Positions 1-11,480 of a stretch of 64,000 bases of DNA are shown in pieces. Under the pieces are notes generated by a model, which was not told where the DNA came from, did not search any database, and was given only the letters and a program-made list of their open reading frames with translations. The first letter of the stretch is position 1. Each line of letters opens with the position of its first letter. Made by a program: the position numbers and the translations under genes. This DNA is from Spirodela intermedia. Taxonomy: Eukaryota > Streptophyta > Magnoliopsida > Alismatales > Araceae. The stretch covers positions 377,001-441,000 of the forward strand of contig LR746267.1 of assembly GCA_902729315.2 (NCBI GenBank), written 5' to 3'.

Positions 1-282
1 AAAAAAATATTGAGAGAAGAAGGTAATACAAAGGAATAATAGAGCGGAGAATAATGGCCTTTTATGGTCTAAGATCCATTGATACTTGAGGTTAGAAGAG
101 GCTTTGGGATTCTCCTTTTATAAGAGTTTCAGAGGCCTCTAGAATTATAAACAGATGCTAAATGGGGAAGGTTAGGTGTCCACTTAATGCGAAATGGTCA
201 AGGAAAAACCTTCCGAGTGTCTCTCCCTTGAGAGGTGGTCCAGGATGTGACCATTTCTCAAGGGGAAGGTAGATGGTTTACA
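1..282 (-). repeat. 3' LTR of the copia element (cut by window edge)
   Basis: On the plus strand it ends GGTTTACA at 282, the same end as the other LTR at 3747. It shares blocks such as ATTGAGAGAA, GGAGAA(A)ATAATGGCCTT and GATGTGACCATT. By alignment with the other copy its outer end should lie about 50 bp left of the window. It keeps about 120 bp (roughly 110-235) that the right-hand copy lacks. Confidence 0.7.
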
Positions 283-300
283 TAGCCCCTCAAGCTCATG
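283..300 (-). other. Polypurine tract next to 3' LTR
   Basis: On the minus strand this reads GAGCTTGAGGGGCTA directly before the LTR start. It resembles the plant copia tract of the form GCTTGAGGGGGAGTG that primes plus-strand synthesis. Confidence 0.55.
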
Positions 301-3300
301 TGATCCACCATGTTAAGCATGTGTTTAAGTCATACAAAGCGACCATTAGAGAGCCCTTTGGTGACAACATCCACCAATTCATCTTTTTTAGACATAAACT
401 ATACTAGAAGCTGCTTTGATGCCACTTAATTACGAATAAACTTAAAACCAGTCTCAATATGCTTTGTTCATGTATGAAAGACCAGATTAATAGCAAGATA
501 GGTGGCTCCAATATTATCATATCATGGAGTAGTTGGTGATGGAGTTGGAAAAATAAGCTGATGTAAGAGAGAATACAACCAAATTAATTCTGCTTTATAT
601 TATAATTCAATGCAAGATTTAGCTATAATAACTTGCTTCTCTGAGCTCCATGATATGAGATTACAACCAAGAAAAATAAGATAAAAACTAGTAGAGGATC
701 AATCAGTAGAATAACCTGCCCAATGTACATCACTAAAGACACTAAGCTGAGGACTAGAAGATCTTTAAAGTAATAAATCATGCACAAGAGTGTATTTTTA
801 GATATCATAAGATGTAGTTGACTGAAACTCAGTGCTCTTGTTAGGGTCATGCAGGAATGAAAAGCCCAATGTAAGTTATTCATCTTGGCTCTTAGATGTA
901 GATTTGCAATATATTTTGATTGGGAAATAACATAGCCTGTAACTTTTGAACTCAATTATCAAGAAATAATATGTTGGGCCAAGGTCTTGAACTAAAAATT
1001 CAACATGTAGTGATTGGATAAGATTGTCAATGCCCCTTAGATTTGAGTACATGATAAGAATATCATCCACATATATTAGAATAAATAGTTGTGAATTGTT
1101 AATGTAACATTAAAATAAAGATGTATGTCTTAGAACCAAATAAATCAAGCTCTTGGAGTTGTGAACTAAATTGTATAAACCATACTCTAGGAGCCCAATG
1201 TAAACTATATAAAGATTTGTGAGGATGGCAAACATGATGCAGAAAGAGATGATACACAAAGCTTGATAGTTGATCCATAAAAATTATCTCATCAACATGA
1301 CATCAAGAAAGACATTAGGCATGTCTAGCTGTCTTATAGGCCATGCAAGACTGATAGCAATAGCAAGAAAAAGATATATAGTAGAAATTTTGATGACTAA
1401 ATTAAAGGTTTTATTAAAATCAAGAACTGATTATTGTCAAAATTCTTTAGCCACAAGTTATAGACTGATGTCTTATAAGTGGAAATATAGATTCAATGAA
1501 AACAGCATGTCAATAAATATGAAGCTGCTTAGTAGAAAGTGAGAAACAACAATAGCCTAGATGCATAAAACTATAGTCAAGAAAGACACAATGTTCGAAT
1601 CATTGAGTAAGTTTGTATAACGTAGAAGGACAAAGGTTCAAATAGCAGACACACCCAAAAGTGTGGAGGAAAGAATAATCTGATTGTTTCTTGGAAAGAC
1701 ACCCAAATTGAGATATTGTTTTGAGAATAGATGTAGGTACTCGATTTATTAGGTAAGCATAAGTGGAAATGGTCTCATCTCAAAATTTATGCAACATAGA
1801 TGTATTATAGAGACAAGCAAGAACAGTCTCAATGATGTAATGGTATCTACACTTTATTGTGTTATTTTTTTAAAGTATATGGGGACAAGATACATAATGT
1901 TGAATACCACATTATTTAAGAAGATGATAGAGTGATTGATATTCACCACCCCAATCAATTTTTAGGGCAAAAATTTGAGAGTAAATTAACATTTGACACA
2001 ATTTTGGAATTAGAAGAATAAGTTCAGAACATCACTTTTATGCTTAAGTTGAAAGGACCTAGTATATTTGGTAAAGTTGTTGACAAAAATGATATAATAA
2101 AAGAATCATAATAAGATTGTACAAGAACATGCATCCATAGATCAGAATGACTAATTGTAGATGTGCTTGAGTTATAGAAAAAGATCATATAAATGGTAAC
2201 TTGTGAATTTTTGATAAATAACAAGACTCACAAGAATATTGACTAGGACAATGGGAATAGACAAACTAAATTTATTGATGACATTATATATGATTCAAAA
2301 ATATAGGTGTCATAGCCTAGCATGCCATATTAGAGGAGAGACTCATTTTACCAAGATATGCAACAAGTGCATTGTTAGATGGAGGAAAGTATTAGAAGTT
2401 TTCTTTAAGATGTCCCAATAGGACTTTTCTCAAGATATAATTCTTCACAAGACAATAAGATTAGGGAAATTTGACAAAGATATTATTATTTGATGCAAGT
2501 CTTTGAACTGAAAGTAAATTACAAGTGATATTAGGGTCATGGAAATTATAAGATTAGGAAAACCTGTGTAGATTATTAGGTCAATAAGTGTATTATAGTC
2601 TAGAGTGATGCAATAAGTAGCCCTATTATCTAGATACCATGATGTTGAGGTGCCTATTAATAGTCCTCTAGATAGTGTTGGTGGAGTGCCATATGTAGTT
2701 GCATAGACAACTAGAATATGCTGAACATTTGATGGTTGGTTCTGCCATTAATATTGTTGTTGCCCATTCATGAGACCTCCTAAAAAATTCTTATTGAAAT
2801 GTGCTCCATGTTATGAGTCACGATGTCTAAATTGAAGATAAATTTGACAATGTAATCATTGTCTGCCACGACCACATCTAAAGCCTCCATCACGGCCACA
2901 CCCTCTACTAGCATGTTAACTTTTATTGGCAAAATTAGTTGATGAATATTCAAGAGCACCATGGGAAGAATAATATTGTGCCATGATTGTCTCATGTGTA
3001 GTTAGATGTGCAAGAACATTCTCTAGAGCAAGTGACTCCATATGAGTAGTCACATTGGAAATAAAGTTTCATAATTTAGTCCCAATCCTCTAAGAATCAT
3101 TATATAATCTCTTGATCATCTACAAGTTGACCAATTGCAGTGAGTTCATCTACAATGATCTTGATAGATTTGACATATTCTTTAATAGAAGATGTCCCAC
3201 ATTATGAAGCATGTTCTAGCTAGAGCATCCTAGACCTCCTTAGAAGTGCTGTAACCAACTATTAATGAAAAAATAATCTCCACAAGAGAGGATAAAATCT

Positions 3301-3517
3301 TTGATCATTTCATTCCTATGTAAGAAAATCTAGATTCAGTTATGAGACCCTCTATTCATCAACCATAGTTATTGTCAGAGGTGGAGCAGAATCATCAACC
3401 ATAGACATAAATAAACTGAACGAATCTTACACAATAAGTAATCTCGAGATAACTTTTGTAAAAGTAAGGGCATGACATTTGATGGTGCCACCATTGGTTC
3501 AGATGCTGTTGAGAAAC

Positions 3518-3532
3518 TTGGCTCTGATACAA
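3518..3532 (-). other. Primer-binding site (initiator tRNA-Met type)
   Basis: Minus-strand TTGTATCAGAGCCAAG follows immediately after the CA end of the LTR. It matches the canonical plant copia site TGGTATCAGAGC apart from a one-base loss. Confidence 0.75.
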
Positions 3533-3747
3533 TGAGAAAGATGGAGATAGAAAAAGGAATGAGAGAGAGAGAGAAAGAGAGAGAGATGAGTCATATTGAG
3601 AGAATAATGCAATGGAGAGAGAATTGAGTGGAGAAAATAATGGCCTTCTAGGATGTTACAAGAGGTTATGGGGTTCTCCCCTACTGATCCCCATCTCCCG
3701 CAGTTCATGATGTGACCATTCCTCGAGGGAAAGTTGGATCGTTTACA
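3533..3747 (-). repeat. 5' LTR of the copia element, internally deleted
   Basis: On the plus strand it starts TGAGAAAG and ends GTTTACA, giving the expected TG...CA ends. Relative to the left LTR it lacks about 120 bp around 3695. It contains a GAGAGA run at 3560-3585. The following GH31 open frame runs back into this LTR. Confidence 0.7.
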
Positions 3748-3855
3748 TCTTCTCTTCTCCTTGTACGGTTTCTTATTCTTCTTCTTCTTCTTCTTCTTCT
3801 AGGGTTTCTTCTTCATCATCATCTTCCTCCTCCCCCATCATGGTCTGGTGTGCAG

Positions 3856-4764
3856 CTGGGGGCCTTCTACCCGTTTGCGAGGGACCACTCCGACAAGAAC
3901 ACCCTCCGGCAGGAGCTGTACCTCTGGGACACGGTGGCCACCTCCGCGAGGAAGGCCCTCGGTCTCCGCTACCGTCTCCTCCCCTACATCTACACCGCCA
4001 TGTTCCATGCCCACACCAAGGGCACCCCCATCGCCCGCCCTCTCTTCTTCTCCTTCCCCTCAGACCCCAACACCCACTCCATCTCCACCCAGTTCCTCCT
4101 CGGTCCCGCCATTATAGTCTCCCCTGCTCTCCTCCCCGGCGCCACCGCCGTTGATGCCTACTTCCCCGCTGGCACCTGGTTCGACCTCTTCAACTACTCC
4201 CAGAACGGTGGTGCCGCCGTCGTCTCCGCCGCGGGGCACCGGGTGAGGCTCCCTGCGCCACTGGACTCCATCAACGTTCACCTCCGGGGGGGCACCGTGG
4301 TGCCCCTGCAGAGGGAGGGGAAGACTACCGAGGCCGTTCGGCGGAGTGGGTTTGAGCTCCTGGTGGCGCTGGACGAGGCCGGCGGCGCCGCCGGGGAGCT
4401 GTTCGCGGACGACGGGGAAGAGCTGGAGATAGGCCAACCCGGCGGTGGTTGGACGGCGGTGAGGTTCACCGGCGACGGCGGCGGTGGGGGGCTGGGGTTG
4501 AGCTCAGAGGTGGCGCAAGGTTCGTACGCCTCAAAGGAGAAGCTGGTAGTGGACAAGGTGACGTTCGTCGGCCACAAGCTGGACCCCGAGCGCCGCCACT
4601 GTGTGCTGCTCGTCAACGGGAGGAAGGTCGCCGGCGGCAGGAAGAAGGTCGACGTGAGATTCGCCGGTGGCGTGGTGGAGGTGCGGGGACTGGAGCTACC
4701 CCTCGGGGAGGCCTTCGAGATTCGCCTTCAATTCCTGCGGGAAGACCCAGCCGTACTGTTGTGA
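3856..4764 (+). CDS. GH31 alpha-xylosidase/alpha-glucosidase, C-terminal exon only
   Basis: Encodes 302 residues of the C-terminal part of a family-31 glycosidase, the plant type that trims alpha-xylose from xyloglucan or alpha-glucose from oligosaccharides in the cell wall. Landmarks are LGAFYPFARDHS, the LGLRYRLLPYIYT helix, PIARPLFFSFP, QFLLGPAIIVSP, FPAGTWFDLF and the C-terminal beta-sandwich start VHLRGGTVVPLQ. The catalytic nucleophile and acid/base residues lie in earlier exons that are absent. An acceptor (TCTGGTGTGCAG) precedes the first codon in phase 0, where XYL1-like genes read Q then LGAFYPF. The open frame continues upstream to 3712 but that part is LTR and intron-like sequence. 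Either earlier exons lie left of the window, with the copia element in the intron, or this is a truncated pseudogene. The coding frame is intact and strongly GC-rich. A run of AATAAA-like repeats at 4825-4840 could provide polyadenylation. Confidence 0.82.
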   Translation: MGAFYPFARDHSDKNTLRQELYLWDTVATSARKALGLRYRLLPYIYTAMFHAHTKGTPIARPLFFSFPSDPNTHSISTQFLLGPAIIVSPALLPGATAVDAYFPAGTWFDLFNYSQNGGAAVVSAAGHRVRLPAPLDSINVHLRGGTVVPLQREGKTTEAVRRSGFELLVALDEAGGAAGELFADDGEELEIGQPGGGWTAVRFTGDGGGGGLGLSSEVAQGSYASKEKLVVDKVTFVGHKLDPERRHCVLLVNGRKVAGGRKKVDVRFAGGVVEVRGLELPLGEAFEIRLQFLREDPAVLL

Positions 4765-6250
4765 GAAGATCCATCCATCCATCAATCCGCGGCCGAGATC
4801 TGCGTGATTGGCCCTCTTTACATGAATAAATAAATAAATGAGGCCTTTGCCTCCGCCCACTTCATATATATATATGCATCCATCCACGGCCGAGATCAGT
4901 ATCTATTACCACTTTAACGTGCATTGTTTCAGTTAATAGTAATTTCAACTCCACGAGTTTTCTTGAAATGAAGTTTTCGGTGGCTCTGCAATCTATTAAG
5001 ACCGTCACTTCTCTAGACCTTGTTATTCCCTCAAGTTTCATCTTACCTCATTGTGTCAATATGATAATTGAGTTATGGGACAAAATGCTCTAGAACCTAA
5101 TAGAGTTCTTCTATCATCTCCCCTTATAGCATTGTCATGTATTAATAAGATTTGCATCTCCCTTTTACAAACATTTCCTAAGTCATATTTTTCATCACAA
5201 GAGAAGGATAACCCTTACGTTATTAATACTTTAATTTCTGCATATGTCAAGATTATGTATTTTGTCTCCTTTGCTTGAGTTGTTAGAGTTGGTAATTTGT
5301 TGGCGTGAGTTTGGAATCTCAATCTTGTGCCTTTATTTAGATGTGTGTATCTGTTTTTTTTCCATTAAGAGGTCTTATTCTGCATTGGATCTAGGTTTTT
5401 GACTCCCCCACATTCTAAGAACGTATTAGACCATCTTTAGAGGTTGAGTTTGAATTTTTTTCTAGAATCCTAGATCCATGGTGCCTAGAATAGTGTTGTT
5501 CTTCTATTCAGCTAATATATATTTTTTTCTAAAATTGAATTTAAATTGATCAGTTTCAAATTGTTGATCAGTGCTTTAACATTTGGCTTCAATTATTTGA
5601 TAAATATGCTCTCCAAGACCTCTTCTTGTAGTCCTTTCACTGATGTTGACATGCCTTTTAAATCTCCCTTGTATTTTACAACAAAACCATGATGTTAGAT
5701 AACTATAAAACTCTTGCACAAAATACTTGCATGTGATAAATTGAATTATTTAAACATTTGTTCCTTATGATAAGTGTTTTTGGCATTTATCTATTGAAAC
5801 CAAGTAAATGCCCCCAACGTCATCAACTTCTCCACCTTTTTCATCCAATTCATCAAAAAGAATAGTTCTACATAGAAAATCCAATCAACCAGATTTCTTC
5901 AACTGAAATCTATGGTTATAGTCAATCCTTCCATGTCTTGATGCAGTCATTTTGTCTAACCCTTGTCAACAATTTCTAGATATGCCATGTTCTTGGACAT
6001 TTGTGTTGCTCCTTCTTCGTCCCAAACCATCCTTAGAGAATATTGTATTTGATTCATTTACTTCCTTAAAAAGTTGACACTTGGCTTAGTTTATCCCTTG
6101 TAGATCTTCTAATGTTTGGAAATTTTGAGTTGACACCTAGCTTAATTCTAACTCCATTTTAATCTTTAGTGGTCTCCACAATCTTATATTTACTCCTATT
6201 TACTTTTCCAAGTGATTAAACCTTATCTATGTGGTCTTTTGTGCCATCAA
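4765..6250. other. AT-rich spacer with no recognisable gene
   Basis: After the GH31 3' end no frame on either strand carries a recognisable domain. Short ORFs such as 5075-5278 are not convincing. Part of this stretch may be the decayed interior of a second copia element whose primer-binding site lies at about 6253-6268. Confidence 0.5.
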
Positions 6251-6252
6251 AA

Positions 6253-6500
6253 CCTAGTTTTGATACCAAATTCATGAGAAACCAGGTTGCACACCCAAAA
6301 AAACAACAACAATGGGCCTCTAGTATTAACTGAAGAATAGGCTAAAGGGAATGCCTCTCCCACCAAGTGAATGTCTTATATACCCCTCCTCTCATTGCTC
6401 ATGAACCTTAAAAATTGGGGGTCATCTTGAGTACTTCATGAGATTTAACATGATTATCCCCCCAACAATGGTTGCCACATGCCCTGCCATGCCTCTTACC
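6253..6500 (-). mobile_element. Possible second copia LTR with primer-binding site
   Basis: On the minus strand TTTCTCA, an LTR-like end, is followed after 6 bases by TGGTATCAAAACTAGG. This looks like a mutated tRNA-Met primer-binding site. The adjoining 6275-6500 would be the LTR. No partner LTR or pol region was found, so this is tentative. Confidence 0.35.
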
Positions 6501-6724
6501 TCTCCCCCCCCCCTCCAAACCCCCCCCTTCTAGGAAGAAGATAATTTTATTAGAGGCCTATGTATAAATGGTTGGATATCCAAGCTACAAATTACAATCT
6601 TGGTATTAATTCAGCTAATTTCCTATTTAAGATGAGGACTTTATATAGGATGTTTTCTTGGACATTACTTTTATATAACATTGAAATAATTAATAAAAAT
6701 AGAATAATCATATATCATATTTTC

Positions 6725-7128
6725 AAGCAATGAGTCTCTTTCTCCCACGTGTAAGACCACTCCTTGCTTTACAGTCGACTAACCACCGATGACGTGGAAG
6801 GAGAGTGGTGCACACCCCATTGGTCCATAGTTGCTCGAGCTCTTGCTTGCGGCTCCCCCCAACTACACTTCTGACCCGCTTGTGGGCTTGGTTGACCAGT
6901 GGGTCTCCCCCTTTTTCTTTTATATTTTATTATTATTATTATTTATGTAAAAAATAAGACTATAAAAATCATATAAATTCGTATAAAATCACATAATTAG
7001 CCAAAATTTCACATTAATCAACTGAAAACCACTTCTCACAATTTAACATAAAGATAAGTCTATTTATCATGATTTAAGGCTAAAACTATATTATTTATTA
7101 ATTATTAACTCATGATAATGAAGACTTA
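6725..7128 (-). repeat. Repeat family R1, copy a
   Basis: About 400 bp. In this orientation it starts with an ACGT-rich GC half (CACGTGTAAGACCACTCC, GACGTGGAAGG) and ends with an AT-rich half terminating ATGAAGACTTATCA. The inverted copy b lies at 7864-8262. Copies c and d are at 10985-11480 and 12905-13313, with an end fragment at 63866-63939. The order of blocks is constant among copies. The sequence encodes nothing and its mobile class is unresolved (LTR or MITE-like). Confidence 0.8.
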
Positions 7129-7259
7129 TCATTGCTCAAGGGAAAACTTTCCAAGTTTGTCTTCTCCACCATGTTAACTATGGGCTCAAACAAAGTCCTC
7201 ATTCCTAATTTGTTAAGTTCAACAGTCTTCTCACATTTTAAGACTTTACCTCTTGCAAG

Positions 7260-7860
7260 ATTGATCCGACAATGATGTGCAAGATCACATATGTAGGCTT
7301 CATGGTACTTATCATATATTTGGATGACATTCTCTTGACCAATAGTGATGAGGCTAATATCTCTACTACTAAAACTTATCTTTAGATGCACTTTGTGATG
7401 CATGACTTATAGTCATTGTGTTATTTCCTTGAGATTGAGTTTGCTTATCAATCAAATATGTTAGCATTATCTCAGAGAAAGTATACATTAGATCTTCTCT
7501 AAGAAATAAGGTTACTTGGGTGTAAACCAACTACATCACCCTTAGAGGCACAACCCAAATTCTGGGACACTGACTCACCCACCTATGATGGCAAATGATA
7601 ACCGCTATTGGCATCTATTGGGGAAGTTGATCTATTTGACAGTTACTTGTCTGGATATTACTTATGATGTTAGTGTTCTTAATCAATTCATGTAGGAACC
7701 TCTGATGGTGCACTAGGAGAGGGTATTATGAGTTCTCACATATGTTAAGCGTGCCCTTAACAAAGTCTTATCTATCAACATCATGATCATCTTCATATTG
7801 AGGCCTATTCTGATGTTAAATATGTTTGAGACAAAGCAAACCGAAAATCAACTATGAGGT
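7260..7860 (+). pseudogene. Copia reverse transcriptase/RNase H fragment
   Basis: Frame-shifted translation gives Y-L-D-D-ILLTNSDEANI, then LQMHFVMHDL, SQRKYTLDLL, LLGCKPTTSPLE, YRYWHLLGKLIYLTVT, LDITYDVSVLNQFMQEP and an RNase H start near KANRKST. This is the C-terminal half of a Ty1/copia polymerase, interrupted by several stops. It sits exactly between two inverted R1 copies, with no LTR of its own. Confidence 0.8.
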
Positions 7861-7863
7861 ATG

Positions 7864-8262
7864 ATAAGTCTTCATTGTCATGAGTTAATAATTAATAAAT
7901 AATATATTTATAGCCTTAAATCATGATAAATAGACTTATATTTTTGATAAATTGTGAAAACTAGTTTTCTTTAGTTAATGTGAATTTTTAGCTAATTATG
8001 TGATTTTATGTGAATTTATATAAATTTTATAATCTTATTTTTGAGATAAATGAAGAAAAAAAAAAGATAGAAAAATGAGGGGACTCACCGGCTAGCACAA
8101 GTAGGTTGGAAGCATAGTTAGGGCGGAGCCACGAGCAAGGGCTCAAGTGGCTATAGACCGATGGGGGCATGTGTGCATCACTCCCTTTCCACATCATCGG
8201 TGGCCAACCGGGTGTGGGGCAAGGAATGATTGTACACATGCGAGAAAGAGACTCATTGATTC
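7864..8262 (+). repeat. Repeat family R1, copy b (inverted to copy a)
   Basis: Starts GATAAGTCTTCATTGTCATG and ends in the ACGT-containing block near GTACACATGCGAGAAAGAG. It is the reverse complement of 6725-7128 over nearly its whole length. Its GC-rich end joins, through about 200 bp, the tRNA-like motif and R2 copy a. Confidence 0.8.
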
Positions 8263-8462
8263 TCAAATCTTGTATTACTATATATTCATCCAAAAATTTG
8301 ACATATAATCGATGTAGGACTAAACTCACACATCTTCCTCGGAATGTTTTCGATGATTTTAATACCAAAAATATCCCTTATTTATAACAACGAAATACTA
8401 TGATGACGTCACTTTATAAAGGTATTCGATAACTTATTTTCCTCTCTCTCATACATGAGGGC

Positions 8463-9430
8463 GATCGGTGCGGGTTCGAATCTTAACAAAGTCAAAACTC
8501 ATAGTTTTATTTAATTAAATCATAATTTTCCTATATATTGTTGGTGAAGGATTAAGCCACTAGAATTGCTCAATCATCAGCAAAAATCTCGTCAACATGT
8601 TTCGCAGAGCCTCGTTACTAAAATTACTGAATAATTCGCGATAAAAGGATCACAAATTTATCGAGTAAATTATCTCTAATTGATCAATTAACGAGCCGTC
8701 ATCGAGAAGAGGACAATCCGTTGAGAGACGAGTTGCCACCTCCTAAGAGTGTACTAGATGCGTTGAAGAGTCTCCTCTTGCTATGTAGATCTAAGTATGA
8801 AACTCTCTAACATGTGCCCCCACCTCCATCTAACTCCTCTTCGTTAGGTGACATCCGTCGAAGAGCCATAAAAGTCATTATTTTTCCGCTCTGTCAAGTG
8901 ACAGTCACCGGATGTGATTCAACGACCCATTTCATTTATCTCTAGACTTCGCAAGAAGATCTAGAGATTGCCCACGTCGTCCTTGCCCAATGAGAGACTT
9001 CGAGGCCATGGACACTACACGACAATCCTCCCGAACATTCAAGATTCTGGTGTATCACTGACGCATCGCCGTCGCGATGTCAAAACTTTATTTTATCATT
9101 TTTTAACTAGTTTAACTTCCACCATCATTTTTTAGACTTCAAAAGGAGATTTAGCAAATGCCCAGGTCGTTCATGTTCAAAGAGAGCTTTTGAGGTTGTG
9201 GACATCATTCAGTGATCCTTCCAAACATATAGAATTCAGGCGATCGATGCGTGAGGCCAGAACTCTGTATTTCCTATTATCAACTTAATTTTTACTTCAT
9301 TTAGTGATAATTTGTGTGATTTCTACTTTCTAAACTATTATTCATTCAATTATGATTTTTCTGACTTTTACATATCTTAATTTGACCAATTAAATTGTCT
9401 GTAATTACTTATGTAAGAATCACCAGGTAA
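8463..9430 (+). repeat. Repeat family R2, copy a
   Basis: Begins with a tRNA-like B-box (GGGTTCGAATC) and then a TTAATTAAATCATAAT stretch. It continues with GTTGGTGAAGGATTAAG and blocks resembling CACGACAATCCTCCCGAAC, and ends near TTATGTAAGAATCACC. The reverse complement lies at 12030-12812 and another copy at 13321-13895. Within this copy the 8935-9085 block is repeated, with divergence, at 9133-9270. No coding capacity was recognised. Confidence 0.75.
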
Positions 9431-10320
9431 GAAAAGGTGTTCACTTGAACTTTTCTTATCTCAAAGCTAACCTAGTGTCATCGCTCCTTCTTTCCGCCAA
9501 GAAGAAGTGTTCACTCGAAATAGCGGGAGAGACCTCATTCAGGCAAGATGAAGAGCACTCTAGATTGACACACCTGCATTTACATATTGTGGAACTCAAA
9601 AACCCTAAACCCTCTAGGCTGGCTCAATTGCCAAAGGTTTTCTTAATCAAAAAGTTATCCATGACATGAGTTTTTTCCAAATGTATAGGGTGGTCCTCCC
9701 ATCTCTCTCCTCTCTCACTCACCTTTTGCTCACATGAGAAAAACTTCCCAAAGGTTTTGGTGGCTTTGTGTCCCCTTACAAGACCACACTCCACTAGATC
9801 GGTGTTCTTTTTCCTATGCTCTCTCCTAAGCCGTCAGATCTTTCTCCTACCACAAGGCTCCCTCCTCACTCTAGCAAGTAATGGTTAGGCTGCTGCATCG
9901 CAGCCATTTATAAAACAACAACGACTTGAGGCATAAATTCCTAAAATTTCTGAAAAATAATTAGTAAACTCACAAAAGCATACTCAATGTCAATAATAAT
10001 CCTATTTAAGAAGTCACCCAAATGTGTATGAGGAGACTAATCTCATAAAATTCTAAGAAATATTTAATATTAAGATACCTTGAAACATATCAAAAATCAT
10101 AAAGATCGATGTGAACAACACATTAATAATATCATAGAAATGTACAATTAACTAAGTTAAAGGCATATTCCTTTGCATTATTCATGTGTTATCATTGACT
10201 ATTGTGGTTTAATGATTGTAATGATTCAAGTCTAGATTCATTGAGTTCTCTAAAAAAGTTGAGGTTCTTAAGTGAAATTTATAAATTATGTACTTCAATC
10301 TTATGGATGTAAAACTACAA
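9431..10320. other. Spacer without recognisable gene
   Basis: Mixed-composition sequence. The open frame at 9445-9669 has no recognisable similarity and a leader-like AAACCCTAAACC. I see no supported feature here. Confidence 0.4.
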
Positions 10321-10329
10321 AGTTATGAG

Positions 10330-10930
10330 GATGAACAAGAGAAAGATTTGTGAAAGATGGCAATATAAGAAGAAATTATTTCAATTTAATAAAAATGACA
10401 CATGGGAGTTAGTAGATCTACTGTCAAGAAGTTAAATGATCAATGTCAAATGAGTTTATGAAGTGAAGTATAAGTTCAATAAAAATGTACAAAATTATAA
10501 AGTAAGATTGGGTGAAAATGGTATGCATAACAAACGTAGGTATATGTATTTCACAAGGGAACTATGTATTTGATCTGCACAAGAAATGTAATATGCTTAA
10601 TTGCAAGACTTTTTCTACTCTAATGAATAATAATGAAAAATTATGTCTTGATCATGGGACTACAAAAATAAATGGACACTTTTATAAAAACTTGATTAGT
10701 GGCAATTTATTTAACTCATAGTTTACCTAATATAATGTTTCATGTTAACATGATTTTGTATGCATTCTCCATCAGTTCATCACTTTGGAGTTGTGAAATA
10801 TGTTCTTCATTATATTCAGGGGATCATCATGTATGAAATTAATATTAACATGTCACTTTATTTTAATATTTTGATTTTAGTGATAGTGATTGAGTCGATT
10901 CTATAGATGATTAGAAAATTATTAGTGGAT
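10330..10930 (+). pseudogene. Copia reverse transcriptase fragment with internal deletion
   Basis: 10330-10510 reads, with stops, as the start of the copia RT domain (FNKNDTWELVD, then INVKWVYEVKYKFNKN and YKVRLG). 10512-10721 continues in the region normally about 200 residues further on (YVFDLHKKCNMLNCKTFSTLMNN, here abbreviated, then DGTTKINGHFYKNLI). The YVDD core has been lost between them. A frame-shifted tail near 10730-10920 resembles SPSVHHFGVVKYVLHYIQG and the following SDSDWVDS RNase H motif. Confidence 0.75.
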
Positions 10931-10984
10931 TTTTTTTCAATATTCACAACTACAATCTCATGAACTTCTAAAAAGTAAAAATCA

Positions 10985-11480
10985 ATGACTAATAAGTTTT
11001 CATTATCATGAGTTAATAATTTGTTAATAATATATTTTAAGTTTTAATTCATGATAAATAGACTTATATTTGTGTTAAATTGAGAAAAGTCATGTGATTT
11101 TATATTATGTGGCTAATAAGACATATTATGTGATTTTTAGTTGATTAATGTGAATTTTTAACTAATTATGTGATTTTATATCATTTTTATAATCATATTT
11201 TGAGATACAATAAAGAGAAATAAAATAAAATAAAAAAATAAAAAAAGGGAGACCCCTAATTAATCAAGCCCACAAATAGGTCAGAAGCATAGTTGGGGGA
11301 CCCAATGACGAGCCAAACTCACAAGCGAGTCGAAAGCATAGTCAAGTAAAGCCACAAGCAAAGTGTACAAGTGGCTAAGGACCAATTTGGGGAACGTGTG
11401 TCACTCCCCTTCTACGTCACTGGTGGCTAGTCGGGCGTGGGGAAAGGAGTGGTCATATACACGTGAGAGGACAATATTGA
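10985..11480 (+). repeat. Repeat family R1, copy c
   Basis: Same orientation as copy b, starting TAAGTTTTCATTATCATGAG and ending near CATATACACGTGAGAGGAC. It is longer than the other copies because of internal expansion: an extra GTGATTTT-type repeat around 11090-11145 and duplicated AGTCGAAAGCATAG text around 11285-11345. Confidence 0.75.

Larger units (their letters stand above)
1..3747 (-). mobile_element. Decayed Ty1/copia LTR retrotransposon, minus strand
   Basis: The two ends share LTR-like sequence (1-282 and 3533-3747). A plant copia-type primer-binding site lies just inside the right LTR and a purine-rich tract just inside the left one. Read on the minus strand, 2780-2995 resembles the end of a gag region (G/R-rich, then a zinc-knuckle-like stretch). 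The region 876-1073 encodes the reverse-transcriptase core, with YVDD followed by ILI and a downstream DLGPTYYFL block. 623-955 matches the RNase H segment ending near ISYHGAQRSK. All reading frames are broken by stops and frameshifts. The internal region is about 3.25 kb, shorter than the 4-5 kb usual for full copia elements, so it has also lost sequence. The element cannot be autonomous. The integrase part between about 1.1 and 2.7 kb is too degraded to place. Confidence 0.85.

Noticed and set aside
9445-9669. 74-codon plus-strand frame starting MNFSYLKANLVSS
   Set aside because: No recognisable similarity, no splice continuation, and located among decayed repeats.
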